Under the pieces are notes generated by a model. It made no database searches, was not told the origin of the DNA, and saw nothing but the letters and a program-made list of their open reading frames with translations. 64,000 nt of DNA from Chitinophagaceae bacterium (GTDB lineage Bacteria > Bacteroidota > Bacteroidia > Chitinophagales > Chitinophagaceae): assembly GCA_016721385.1 (NCBI GenBank), contig JADKIE010000001.1, positions 483,501-547,500 on the forward strand, given 5' to 3'. This document shows, piece after piece, positions 32,077 through 41,319 of the stretch. Every line of letters starts with the position of its first letter. Position 1 is the stretch's first letter. The position numbers and the translations under genes were made by a program.

Positions 32077-34217
32077 TTAAAATTGGTACATTACCTGCAG
32101 TTTTACCTCGGTTTTATGGTTGCCTTTTATTTCGTCTAACCCAGTTCCAATAAGGGTTTTGTCCGGATTTAGCGTTTGAGCTATCCTAAACCAGGCGGTT
32201 AGTCTTTTACTGATGTCGTAACTGGAATTCAGGTAATATCTAAACCCTTTTTCGTAAAAAACAGGGATAGAATAACTGTATAAAACATCGTTTTCGTAGG
32301 CATAAAGGCGGCTATTATACCCATCTGTTTCAAAATATTGAAGTCTTATGCTGGCCGAAAATGGTTTTAAAGGTGGCTTATATGCTACATCAAAATAGGT
32401 TAAAAAGCCCTTTTCGGCTTCTGTCCCTTTTTTATCAAACCACTGTAATTCTACTCTGCTTTTTAAAGTAATTATTGAATTAATTTTATAAACAAAATGA
32501 GTACGCCAATTTTGCTTTGGCTGAGGTATTACAGGAGCTAATGTTAATTCATTTGGATTTACATTTATCGACTTAGACTCGGACCTGAAACGGGTGTAAA
32601 TTTCAAACAATTTTGTGGGTTTGTAGGTAAGTTGTACTAAATAGTCTGATCCTGCAGAAGGTGCATCCACTCTATATCTCAGCCAGGGAAAGCTATAAAA
32701 ATCTGCATAAGCATCTATACGCCACGGTATGGAAGGTTTGATACTTATGCCTGCATACAATCCTTTTTCGTTACTAGGGTACGTACTTTCGGTAAACGCA
32801 TTGGTATATAGCGATTGATAACTCTTTTGAATATTGCGGTAAAGCAAACTTACATCTACATTTGCGGCAGCACTTAAAAGCACACCGTTTACAAAGGCTT
32901 TATCCATCTTTTGTGTAAAGGCTGCTTCACCAAAAAAATGCAAGTTTTTGTATGTGTAGCTGTAATCAAAGCTATAATTACCAAATGATTTACCGGAAAG
33001 GGCATATTTATTATACGGCTCATCTCCTTTTTGAATGGGCAGTTTATACCGGTATTGCATAGCATTTATGCCAAAATGAAGATTATTAATTTGGTAAGAA
33101 AAATTACCTCCAAAGGCTATTTGCCGTTGTACGCCTTTATCGGCAAATTCGCTATTAGTACGATGATAACCAGATGTTTGTAAGGAAGATACAAATTCAT
33201 CCTGGCTTTGAGAAGTATCTATCACAAAATTTGCATCTATGTTTTTATACGATCCAAAAACAGTGGCTTGCCATGCATTTTTGCCAAAAGTAATTCCATG
33301 CCTCTGTGAAAATTTATTTCGCCTGCCGAGTTGTAGGGCCGTAAAACGGCCGTTGCCTTTAATATTCATTACATCACTCCTTTTTTAAAAGCCAGGCTTT
33401 GCCATTGGGTAAGGCCTTGCCCCATGTTAACGGTAAAATCGCCCAAAGCAAGTGCTTTTACAATACCAATATTACGGGCAAATAAATGTGTCGAGTAAAA
33501 ATCGAATCCTTGCTTTTGATTGCCTTTAAAAAATTGTTCGCCGGCATCCTTTTCACCAAGCATACCATACTGCAATAAATTTTTAAAAATTATACCTGTA
33601 TCGCACATATAATTTTTGCTGAGAGCCCGGATAGTAATTGGATGTTTGTGCAGGATCTACCAAATACCCTTTAGATTTTTCAAGTATTTGCGTTGCCCTT
33701 ACCAATAGCGTATGCTCCCCATTTTGTAAACGATTGCCAATAGAATTAAAAATATTTTGAGGTATACTAACAGTTACGTATGGTAGTATTTTTTGTATAG
33801 TTCCAAATCCCAACCAGGTACAGATTGCAGTTCGTAAATTGAAATTAAATTGCCCAGTAATTTCCTATATGAAACAAGGCTGGCAATTTGTAAAGGCGAT
33901 AACACAATCAACTCTTTTAATTCAGCTTCATCTGCAGTATTTAAGTTTACAGGATTTTTAATAAAATGTTGCATTTGCTGCAAGTACGAATCGTCCTCGG
34001 TTTCATTATCTTCATTATTAGCTGTTACGTTTTCTATTTGCTGCTCTGTAGTGCCGGCAGGCGTTTCGGTAACTTGAGCTACTAATGTATTAAAAGTTGA
34101 AAAAAGAAAATTTACAAATAAATAAATTACAATTCGCAGTAATTTTTTAGTACGGCTTTTGATTAAAAAAAGATATGTGTTATAAGTGCTGATCATTTTT
34201 CTTCTTACAAAAAACAT
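32077..34217 (-). CDS. Helix-hairpin-helix domain protein with outer-membrane barrel-like body (frameshifted)
   Basis: About 700 residues after rejoining four frames (breaks near 33785, 33600 and 33372). A hydrophobic N-terminus (RIVIYLFVNFLFSTFNTLVAQ) precedes an acidic linker and a ComEA-like helix-hairpin-helix (NPVNLNTADEAELKELIVLS; YELQSVPGWDL). The large C-terminal part is full of aromatic-rich alternating strands and ends VKLQVMYQF, as outer-membrane barrels do. This composite is widespread in Bacteroidota, but I know no assigned function. Being exported, the HhH pair probably does not bind chromosomal DNA; uptake of extracellular DNA or simple structural use are both possible. It follows a PorV/PorQ-like gene (41 bases) on the same strand, suggesting cotranscription. 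Confidence 0.65.
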
Positions 34218-34258
34218 TCATCAAACTGATATTTGAATAATTGGTGTTGACCAAAAAA

Positions 34259-35088
34259 TTAACTGCTTTTTTTCTTTCCCAAATTGGTTAAAACTAATAT
34301 TCCCGGCGAAAATCCCAATTGAGGATGATAACTACCTGAAACGTCTATACGAAAATTACTCCACGCCAAACCCAACCCTGCAAATGCAGTAGAAGATTCA
34401 CTCATAAAACCGGCTCTGGCAAAAAATTGTTTGGCAAAATTGTATTGCAACCCACCAATTACATTAATCGGTTTATCTTCTTCCTTTACCATATCTGCAC
34501 TAATAAAAAAATTATCCGAAGCATCGTAACCAAACCCAATTTCATACACCGAAGCTAATTTTTCGTTATCCGAGTTATTAAGTTTCCCTCCAACTGGATT
34601 GTATATATGAATGCCGCCATTAAATTTATCGGTAAAGTGCAAAATTGCCCCTGCTTCAAAATTTATAGCAGACGCATTGCCGTACAATGGTACTTTGTAA
34701 CCATAATAATTAAATTGTACGCCAATATCTACCTTTTGCCCAGGCTACGGCCATAAGCCAACCCTATTTTATTTTCATTAAAATTTTTAAACCCTGCGTA
34801 ATTTATAGAAAGCCCAAAATTACCCAGTTTAGAAGGGATTGCTACTGCAGCGGCATAAGAACTTGTTTCGGAAAGTAAAAAACGGCGTTCGCCAAAAACT
34901 CCGAACCCAGCTTGTTTGGCTGTTGCCAATGCAGCTTGATTTCTTGTAAAAGAAAAAGCATCATTTTGTATACTGCTATATGCACCTAATCCAATATAAG
35001 GCATAGCTACACTATAACGTAGCGATTGGGCGGATAGTAAACCTGCTGTTAGCAATAACAGGATTACGGATAAAAATTGTTTTCTCAA
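34259..35088 (-). CDS. PorV/PorQ-like outer-membrane beta-barrel protein (one frameshift)
   Basis: About 277 residues. Signal peptide (FLSVILLLLTAGLLSAQ) followed by IGLGAYSSIQNDAFSFTRNQAAL, which resembles the N-terminus of the FadL-like PorV/PorQ group (a short 'SNDAFS..NPAAL' type phrase), then alternating strands (FGVFGERRFLL; IGLAYGRSLGK; FARAGFMSESSTAFAGLGLAW). The frame breaks near 34738 after GRSLGK; the other frame reads VDIGVQFNYYGYKVPLYG and continues. PorV and PorQ act in the type IX secretion system, but this protein could equally be an unrelated barrel. It is divergent from folD with ~87 bases between, and upstream of the helix-hairpin-helix gene. Confidence 0.6.
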
Positions 35089-35163
35089 TACAGTAATATT
35101 TGCAATGCCAAGATAAGAAAAATGAGTTTATTATTGAAATCCAAAAATTAGCTTTTTGTTAAT

Positions 35164-35171
35164 TACTTTTG
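35164..35171 (+). promoter_or_regulatory. Probable -7 promoter box of folD
   Basis: TACTTTTG, an exact TAnnTTTG match, ends 4 bases before the folD ATG at 35176. A start of transcription at the ATG itself is implied. No -33 TTTG at the right distance. Confidence 0.5.
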
Positions 35172-35175
35172 CGCC

Positions 35176-36061
35176 ATGCAAATTTTAGATGGAAAGGTTG
35201 TTGCTCAGTCGGTAAAAGACGCTTTAAAGGAAAAGACGCAACAATTGATTTTAGAAGGTAAAAAGCACCTGCATTTGGCGGCAATTTTAGTTGGCACAAA
35301 CGGAACCAGTGAAACCCTATAGTAGCCAGCAAAGTAAAAACCTGTGATAAGTGGATTTACCAGCACTTTGCTACGTTTTGATGATACCATTGAAGAGGCA
35401 ATGCATTACACAAATGCCATTGAACAATTAAACAACGATGATGCAGTTGATGGTATTTTAGTTGCAATTGCCTTTGCCAAAACATTTTAATGAAGAAAAA
35501 ATAATTAATCTGATTAATCCTGCTAAGGATGTGGATGGTTTTCATCCTTCCAGCATAGGCAAAATGGTGCAAGGCCAACCCACATTTATACCTGCTACAC
35601 CATATGGCATAATGCTAATGCTTAAACATTACAATATTGAAACAAGCGGCAAACATGCTGTAGTTATTGGTCGCAGTAATATTGTAGGCAGGCCAATGAG
35701 TATACTGTTAAGCCAAAATACCAATCCCGGAAACTGCACAGTAACGGTATGCCATAGCCGAACAAAAAATTTAAAGGAAATTTGTTTGCAGGCCGATATT
35801 ATTGTTGCTGCACTGGGCTTCCCCGGCTTTTTAAAAGCCGATATGGTAAAGCAAGATGCCGTAGTAATTGATGTAGGTATAACCAGAGTTGCAGATGCAT
35901 CAAAGAAAAGTGGTTTTGCAATAAAAGGTGATGTTGATTTTGAAAACGTAGCGCCCAAATGCAGCTATATTACTCCTGTGCCCGGAGGTGTTGGCTTAAT
36001 GACAATTGGAGCTTTAATGATGAATACGTATAATGCTTCACAATTGAAAACTAAAGATTGA
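35176..36061 (+). CDS. folD: Bifunctional methylenetetrahydrofolate dehydrogenase/cyclohydrolase (frameshifted)
   Basis: About 295 residues. It interconverts methylene-THF, methenyl-THF and formyl-THF. Start MQILDGKVVAQSVKDALKEK; catalytic Lys region YVASKVKTCDKVGF; DDAVDGILVQLPLPKH; DVDGFHPSSIGKM; TPYGIMLML; NAD(P)-site VVIGRSNIVGRPMSILL; PVPGGVGLMTIGALM. The first part is broken: indels near 35322, 35333 and 35352 and an extra G near 35463 (TTAGTTGCAATTGCC where VQLPLP needs one base fewer). The second half from 35470 is clean. As there is no other folD here and the gene is normally essential, sequencing error is the simplest reading. Its stop overlaps the likely TTG start of queE. Confidence 0.92.
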
Positions 36062-36678
36062 AAATTGAAAATTTAAATACATGTACACTGCCTGTAATGG
36101 AACATTTTTACACCATTCAGGGCGAAGGCGATTACCAGGGAACTGCGGCTTAATTTATACGTTTGGCCGGCTGCGATGTAGGCTGTGTTTGGTGCGATGT
36201 AAAAGACAGTTGGGATACAAGTAAACATGAAAAATTGGCAATTGGCAATTTGCAATTGGCAATAAAGGAAACCTCAGCAAGGCTAGTAGTAATAACAGGA
36301 GGAGAGCCTTTGATGCATAATTTAGATGCACTTACAAATGCATTGCAACAACAAGGTTTGCAAACTAATATTGAAACAAGTGGCAGCCATCCTTTAAGTG
36401 GAAAGTGGGATTGGATTTGTTTATCTCCCAAAAAATTTAAGGCTCCACTGCCCGAAATTTTGCCGTTGGCAAACGAATTAAAAATTGTAGTTTTTAATAA
36501 AAGTGATTTTGATTGGGCAGAAAAACATGCTACTTTAGTAAGCCCGGATTGTAAGCTATATTTACAACCAGAGTGGGATAAAGCTGCCGAAACCACTCCA
36601 TCGATAGTTGAATACATTAAGGCAAATCCAAAATGGGAGTTGAGTTTACAACTGCATAAATATATAAATGTGCCATAA
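36058..36678 (+). CDS. queE: 7-carboxy-7-deazaguanine synthase (one in-frame stop)
   Basis: About 206 residues if started at TTG 36058 (overlapping the folD stop); the first ATG is 36097 inside LPVMEHFYTIQGEG, which is too late because family members start before LPVME. The radical-SAM cysteines are GCDVGCVWCDV (C-x3-C-x2-C), preceded by IQGEGDYQGTAA and followed by VVITGGEPLMHN and IETSGSHP. It makes CDG in queuosine/7-deazapurine synthesis. At 36151-36153 TAA replaces the expected Tyr of AAYFIRLAGC; the frame is otherwise intact on both sides, so this is a substitution (or two nearby indels), unlike the single-base deletions elsewhere. Other queuosine genes are not in the window. Confidence 0.88.
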
Positions 36679-36790
36679 GATAGAACACAGATAGCACTGA
36701 TTGAAAAGATTTTCACTGATTTTTTATGTTATAACAATCCTTTTGAAATAAACGAAATAAATTTTCGTTATTTTACTTCAAATACAAACA

Positions 36791-38709
36791 ATGCAGTCAG
36801 TCATAAAATTTATATCCTTTTTTTTATTTTAGATTTTTCATTTTTAATTTCTATTGCTCAATGGTACGATCCCGAAAAAGTAAATAAAAAAGCCGGTGAA
36901 ATTTATGGCGCTGCATATGAAGACGCACAGGCAGGGAAATATACGGATGCCATTGCAAAAATTAATGAAGCTATAAAGATAGTGCCTACGTTTGTGGATG
37001 CTTATTTATCACGGGCAGGCATATACGCCAATCAAAAAAATTACGTAGCGTCTGTTACCGATTTTGAAACTGGCCTAAAATTAGATTCAGTTTACGCAGA
37101 ATCTTATCGCCTTCCCTACTCTATTTCCTTGGCAGGCTGCGGTAAATTTGAACAAGCACTTATTGCAATAAATAAATTTTTACAAATTAATAAATTAAAC
37201 GAACAAAGTATAAAGGCCGCCAATTATCGTAAACGTTCGTACGAATTTGCAATTGAGCAAGGAAAGAAACACGTAAATACCAATTATGCATTTGCTCCAT
37301 ATAATTTAGGCGATAGCATTAACACAAAAAGTTTAGAATATTTTCCATCGCTTACCATTGATGGAAAAAAAATGATATTTACCCGAAGAGAAAACAACGA
37401 TGAAGATTTTTATGAAAGTACTCTCATAAATAATATTTGGAGCAATGCAAAACCACTTACGGGTAAAGTAAATACCAACTTAAACGAAGGCGCTCAAAAC
37501 ATATCGCAAGATGGGCAGTTATTGGTGTTTACCGGCTGTAATTATCCCGAAGGAGAGGGCAGTTGTGATTTGTATTTTTCTTTAAAAACAAAAACCGGTT
37601 GGAGTGAACCTCAAAATTTAGGCAGAAGTGTAAACAGTGAGTTTTGGGAATCATCTCCAAGTATTTCTCCGGATAAAAGGGCTATTTATTTTGCCAGCTC
37701 CCAGCCTGGTGGTTTTGGAGGAAGAGATATTTGGGTAGCACATTTATTATCGAATGGTAAGTGGGGTAATATCGAAAATTTGGGCGAAGCTGTTAATACA
37801 AATGGTGATGAAAGTTGTCCGTTTATACATGCTGATAATGAAACGCTGTACTTTAACAGTAACGGACACATGGGATACGGAATGACAGATTTATTTTTGA
37901 GCAAAAAAGTAAATGATAGTAGTTGGACTGTGGCCCAAAACCTTGGCTACCCTATTAATACCATTGATGATGAAGGTTCCTTAATTGTTGCTGCAGATGC
38001 CAAAACTGCTTATTATGCCAGCGATAGCCGTAATACAAAAGGAGGTTTAGATATTTTTAGTTTTACTTTAAGAGATGATATTAAACCAACCAAAACACTT
38101 TGGGTAAAAGGAAAAGTGTTTGATAAAAAAACATTACAAGGTTTGCCAAGTACTGTGGAATTGATAGATATTGCCGGCAAAAAACTAATAAATAAAATTA
38201 AGACCGATGAAGAGGGCAACTACTTAGCCACTTTGCCCATAGGGAAAGATTATTTTTTTAATGTAAACAGAAAAGGTTATTTATTTTATGCAGAAAATTT
38301 TTCATTAATAACCAACACAGACGCTGTTTTACAAAAGATATTCCACTACAACCTATTGAAGTTGGCGCTACTATTGTTTTTAAATAATATCTTTTTTGAT
38401 ACAAAACAATTTGTGCTAAAACCAACCTCAATAATTGAATTAGATAAAGTTGTACAACTGCTAAATGATAACCCCAAATTAAAAATTCAAATTAGTGGCC
38501 ACACCGATAATGTAGGTAAACTAAAAGATAATTTGTTATTAAGTAACAACAGAGCAAAAGCAGTTACCAACTATTTATTACAAAAAGGCATTTTTGCCAA
38601 CAGGCTTATTGCAAAAGGGTTTGGTAGCACCAAACCCGTTGCAGATAATAAAACCGAAACCGGTAAAGCAATGAACAGAAGAACAGAGTTGAGTGTAATT
38701 AGTAATTAA
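36791..38709 (+). CDS. OmpA-family outer-membrane protein with TPR and PD40 repeats (frameshifts)
   Basis: About 640 residues. Hydrophobic signal region, then TPR helices (AYEDAQAGKYTDAIAKINEA; FVDAYLSRAGIYANQKNY), WD40-like PD40 repeats (FPSLTIDGKKMIFTRRENN; SSPSISPDKRAIYFASSQPG; YFNSNGHMGYGMTDLFLSKK), a carboxypeptidase-regulatory-like domain (VKGKVFDKKTLQGLPSTVEL), and a C-terminal OmpA peptidoglycan-binding domain (ISGHTDNVGKLKDNLLLSNN; RAKAVTNYL; NRRTELSVI). The layout is that of PorE/SprF-region-type proteins that tie outer-membrane machines to peptidoglycan. The start frame breaks in a T8 run near 36827. Near 38336 one A is missing and near 38380 one T is extra; together they leave the ORF open but scramble ~16 residues. 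Confidence 0.88.
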
Positions 38710-39774
38710 TTATTTCATACTGCCACAATCTGCCATATGATAATCGTTTTTATCTAAAAATGTTTTTCCGTACGTACCTCCACCCATATATTGCTGCCGT
38801 AAGCCAAACCCTTGAAAGAAGCAAGCTTTACCATTTGCATATTTTACAAAAATGGTGTACCATTGGTTACTGTATCTATAAATAGGAATCCCATAGTCAT
38901 TGTTTACTGTTGTCCATCCACCATTGGATAATGATGAATGAAATTTAACAACTGTATGAGGATCTAACTTAGAATCGAAGCTATTTTCGTACATTGTTAT
39001 TAGCTGAGCTTGTGACAAACCCATTGTAGGGGCAGATGTTTTTTCAGACCATTGTTTTGGCAAAGTGGTAATACCATTTCGTATTTCATTTGCAGCTTTA
39101 GTACTAGCTAACTCCTTATTTTTTTTGAGCATTGCTACATCATTTGTATTAAATTCAAAATCGAAATCGGCTTCAAAAGTGGGCCACTTGTCTTTTGCTA
39201 ATAAATTGCCCCAGCCATCTTTTGAAGGGTTACGAATAATAACATCTATTTTATAAATTCCATCTTCGTCGAAAATTGTTGGCTGTATTGCTGCATATAA
39301 AGGTGCTGTAGATTTGCCTGCACTAAAATCCGACAATGCCGAAATAATGGTTGTGGCTTTATCAGGACTCGGCAATACATCAAAATCTAAATAATTTTTA
39401 TCTAGATCGGCATCTTTTAATAAGCAAGTATTCCAAATTTGTTCGTTATTGTATTTGTTTTCTTTGTTGTGATAAACCACAACAACATATTCAAAATTGT
39501 AGTACGGGTTTTGCTTATCCTTTTCATTAATTTTTAATGCCTCTTTTATAGTACCGCTATTTAGCTGCAACCTGCCATATATAAATTCATTGGAAGCAAA
39601 CTTTGTTTTAGTACTTACTGTAGAAGCTGAAAATGGTTGATTGCTAAAAGAAATTTTTCCGAGTGGATTATTTACTAAATAATAAGTATCGGGTACATTT
39701 ACATCGCTTTTTTGTGCATTGGCAGTGATTAATGTAAATAATACTATCGATATTATTAATGTTAATTTTTTCAT
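38710..39774 (-). CDS. Secreted hypothetical protein
   Basis: 354 residues. Signal peptide (MKKLTLIISIVLFTLITANA). The N-terminal half reads as a beta-sandwich with YYLVNNPLGKISFS and an acidic central part (DADLDKNYLDFDVLPSPDKA); the C-terminal ~110 residues, from SQAQLITMYENSF to NDYHMADCGSMK, look like a second small domain with YRYSNQWYTIFVKYANG and GFGLRQQYMGGGTYGK. I do not recognise either. It ends directly against the OmpA-family gene (convergent) and begins a minus-strand run of four more small exported proteins with gaps of 3-24 bases. Probably part of that operon; function unknown. Confidence 0.7.
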   Translation of the reverse strand: MKKLTLIISIVLFTLITANAQKSDVNVPDTYYLVNNPLGKISFSNQPFSASTVSTKTKFASNEFIYGRLQLNSGTIKEALKINEKDKQNPYYNFEYVVVVYHNKENKYNNEQIWNTCLLKDADLDKNYLDFDVLPSPDKATTIISALSDFSAGKSTAPLYAAIQPTIFDEDGIYKIDVIIRNPSKDGWGNLLAKDKWPTFEADFDFEFNTNDVAMLKKNKELASTKAANEIRNGITTLPKQWSEKTSAPTMGLSQAQLITMYENSFDSKLDPHTVVKFHSSLSNGGWTTVNNDYGIPIYRYSNQWYTIFVKYANGKACFFQGFGLRQQYMGGGTYGKTFLDKNDYHMADCGSMK

Positions 39775-39796
39775 ATTGAAATACTATTAAATTGAA

Positions 39797-40252
39797 TTAG
39801 TTTACTTTATCCTTACAATCTGTTGGGAAAAGACAACAGCAAATTGGGCAAATTGTATTAGTACAAATTTGGTTTAAAGCTTTAATGAGCATTTTTGAAG
39901 ATGCAAATATTTCACCTCCATCATCTGGGTCGGCACTTAGTTTTTCACCACCATCTGTTGCCGAAAATTTTACACCAATAGCATTGATATAGGTTGTTGC
40001 TTGTTTCATAAACGTTTTATAATCTGTATTTTTCCAGCTAGCTGCAGTCTTTGCAGTTTTTAATAAGTTTACAAATGCTTGTGTATTTGCATTTAAGGCT
40101 TGCCCTTTTTTTTCTGTAATACTCTGTGCAACTTTTTGCAAATGCGTTAAAAAATCTGCATTGGGTTTTGCGATAACAGTTGGTTTTGCTACTTGGCAAA
40201 ATGAAACATTGCTTAACAAAACAATGCAAAGAATAGTGATTATTTTTTTCAT
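39797..40252 (-). CDS. Small secreted protein with Cys-rich tail
   Basis: 151 residues. Signal peptide (MKKIITILCIVLLSNVSFC), a helical middle (HLQKVAQSITEKKGQALNAN; TFMKQATTYINAIGVK), and a cysteine cluster at the end (ICTNTICPICCCLFPTDC: six cysteines in 18 residues). The cluster could bind metal or form disulphides in the periplasm. Family not recognised. It lies between two exported proteins of the same strand, 22 and 24 bases apart, so likely cotranscribed. Confidence 0.65.
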   Translation of the reverse strand: MKKIITILCIVLLSNVSFCQVAKPTVIAKPNADFLTHLQKVAQSITEKKGQALNANTQAFVNLLKTAKTAASWKNTDYKTFMKQATTYINAIGVKFSATDGGEKLSADPDDGGEIFASSKMLIKALNQICTNTICPICCCLFPTDCKDKVN

Positions 40253-40276
40253 CTTTTTAGTTTTATTTTTTAAAAA

Positions 40277-40687
40277 TTATTTACTTCCACAAATAAAATA
40301 GCACAGAAATTCACCATTTTTATCCTTATAATCATAAGCAATGGCAATATTATTATCTCGGTAAACAGCTAATTGAGCATCTGTTTTATATTTAGCATTC
40401 ATACTAGTTTCCATACTAGTTTTAAATTTTGCTAAATCAACATCTTTACTATTTATGGTAGGTACAGTGTAGTGGTAGGTTATCATATACTCGTTATACA
40501 CAGTAGCACTATCCATTCTTGTAAATTCATCTACTACCATAGGGCATTTTTTATTTATTTCTTTTGCTGCGGCAAATAAATTGTCATTTACGGCATTGCC
40601 TGTACCTCCATTAGATTTGTTATTTGGAGTACTAGAACAGCTAAAAAGCATTACTAATATTAATAAGACTGGAATTATTTTTTTCAT
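40277..40687 (-). CDS. Small lipoprotein
   Basis: 136 residues. Lipobox cysteine in LVMLFSCSSTPNNK, then a short Gly/Asn linker and a folded domain starting LFAAAKEINKKCPMVVDEFT, with MDSATVYNEYMITYHYT and NAKYKTDAQLAVYRDNNIAI. The pattern 'INKKCPMVVD..TRMDS' recurs in small hypothetical lipoproteins of this phylum; no function is known to me. Gap to the next gene upstream is 16 bases. Confidence 0.7.
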   Translation of the reverse strand: MKKIIPVLLILVMLFSCSSTPNNKSNGGTGNAVNDNLFAAAKEINKKCPMVVDEFTRMDSATVYNEYMITYHYTVPTINSKDVDLAKFKTSMETSMNAKYKTDAQLAVYRDNNIAIAYDYKDKNGEFLCYFICGSK

Positions 40688-40703
40688 TTTACTAATTTTT
40701 AAG

Positions 40704-41000
40704 CTACTTACTTAATGTATTATTATCCCATTGCTGTTGGCACTCTTTGGCATTGGCGGTTGCATCTAACACTTTTTCGTTGGCTTCTCTTTCTGTTTTA
40801 AACTGAGTTACCCTTTTTTCACCAACACAATCACAAATCCCTTTTAAGCGTTTTATTTGGGCATCTGTTAAATCATATTTTCCTTTTGTAGCCGCATCAA
40901 AACAAGTTTTAGAGGCTGTAGCTGCATCCCATTTTGCGGCGGGAGTATTTGAGCAACTTAGCAATAAAATTGTTAGTGTTGGATAGATTAATTTTTTCAT
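40704..41000 (-). CDS. Small lipoprotein, paralogue of the next upstream gene
   Basis: 98 residues. Lipobox cysteine in ILLLSCSNTPAAK. The mature part is helical and has DCVGEKRVTQFKTEREAN followed by a Cys (AKECQQQW). The upstream gene (41004-41317) has DCYAEKTATKYKTEKEAN at the matching place and also a Cys after it, so the two are tandem paralogues that differ in how they are anchored (lipid here, membrane helix there). The stop of the upstream gene is 3 bases away. Function unknown. Confidence 0.7.
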   Translation of the reverse strand: MKKLIYPTLTILLLSCSNTPAAKWDAATASKTCFDAATKGKYDLTDAQIKRLKGICDCVGEKRVTQFKTEREANEKVLDATANAKECQQQWDNNTLSK

Positions 41001-41003
41001 TTA

Positions 41004-41317
41004 TTATTTGGTTTTACTTTTTAAAAACTCTTCTGCACACTCCTGCCCAATAAGCATTTGGTTGTATTTATCAGCGTTAGCTTCTTTTTCAGTTTTATAT
41101 TTTGTTGCAGTTTTTTCGGCATAGCAATCATAAATTTTTTTCGGCGGTTTCTTTAGGTATGGCACCATCTTCTATTTGTTTTTAGAATCTTGCATACACC
41201 ATTTTTTGCGGCTTTTTTTGGCATTAGTATGGCAGCAATAAACCAAATAATAATTAAGCCAGGTATGGTTATTATCCAACGTTGTTTGCCTCCAATATTT
41301 GTTATGGTTTTAATCAT
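41004..41317 (-). CDS. Small membrane protein, paralogue of the 98-residue lipoprotein (frameshifted)
   Basis: About 104 residues. It begins MIKTITNIGGKQRWIITIPG with one membrane helix (LIIIWFIAAIL), then KKAAKNGV. The frame as written stops at a point within IEDGAIPKETAEK; two or three single-base corrections in A-runs (about 41130-41190) join it to KIYDCYAEKTATKYKTEKEAN and the end ECAEEFLKSKTK. It is too broken to appear as one long ORF. Located between the tail-fibre-like gene (2 bases) and the lipoprotein gene. Function unknown. Confidence 0.55.
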
Positions 41318-41319
41318 TT

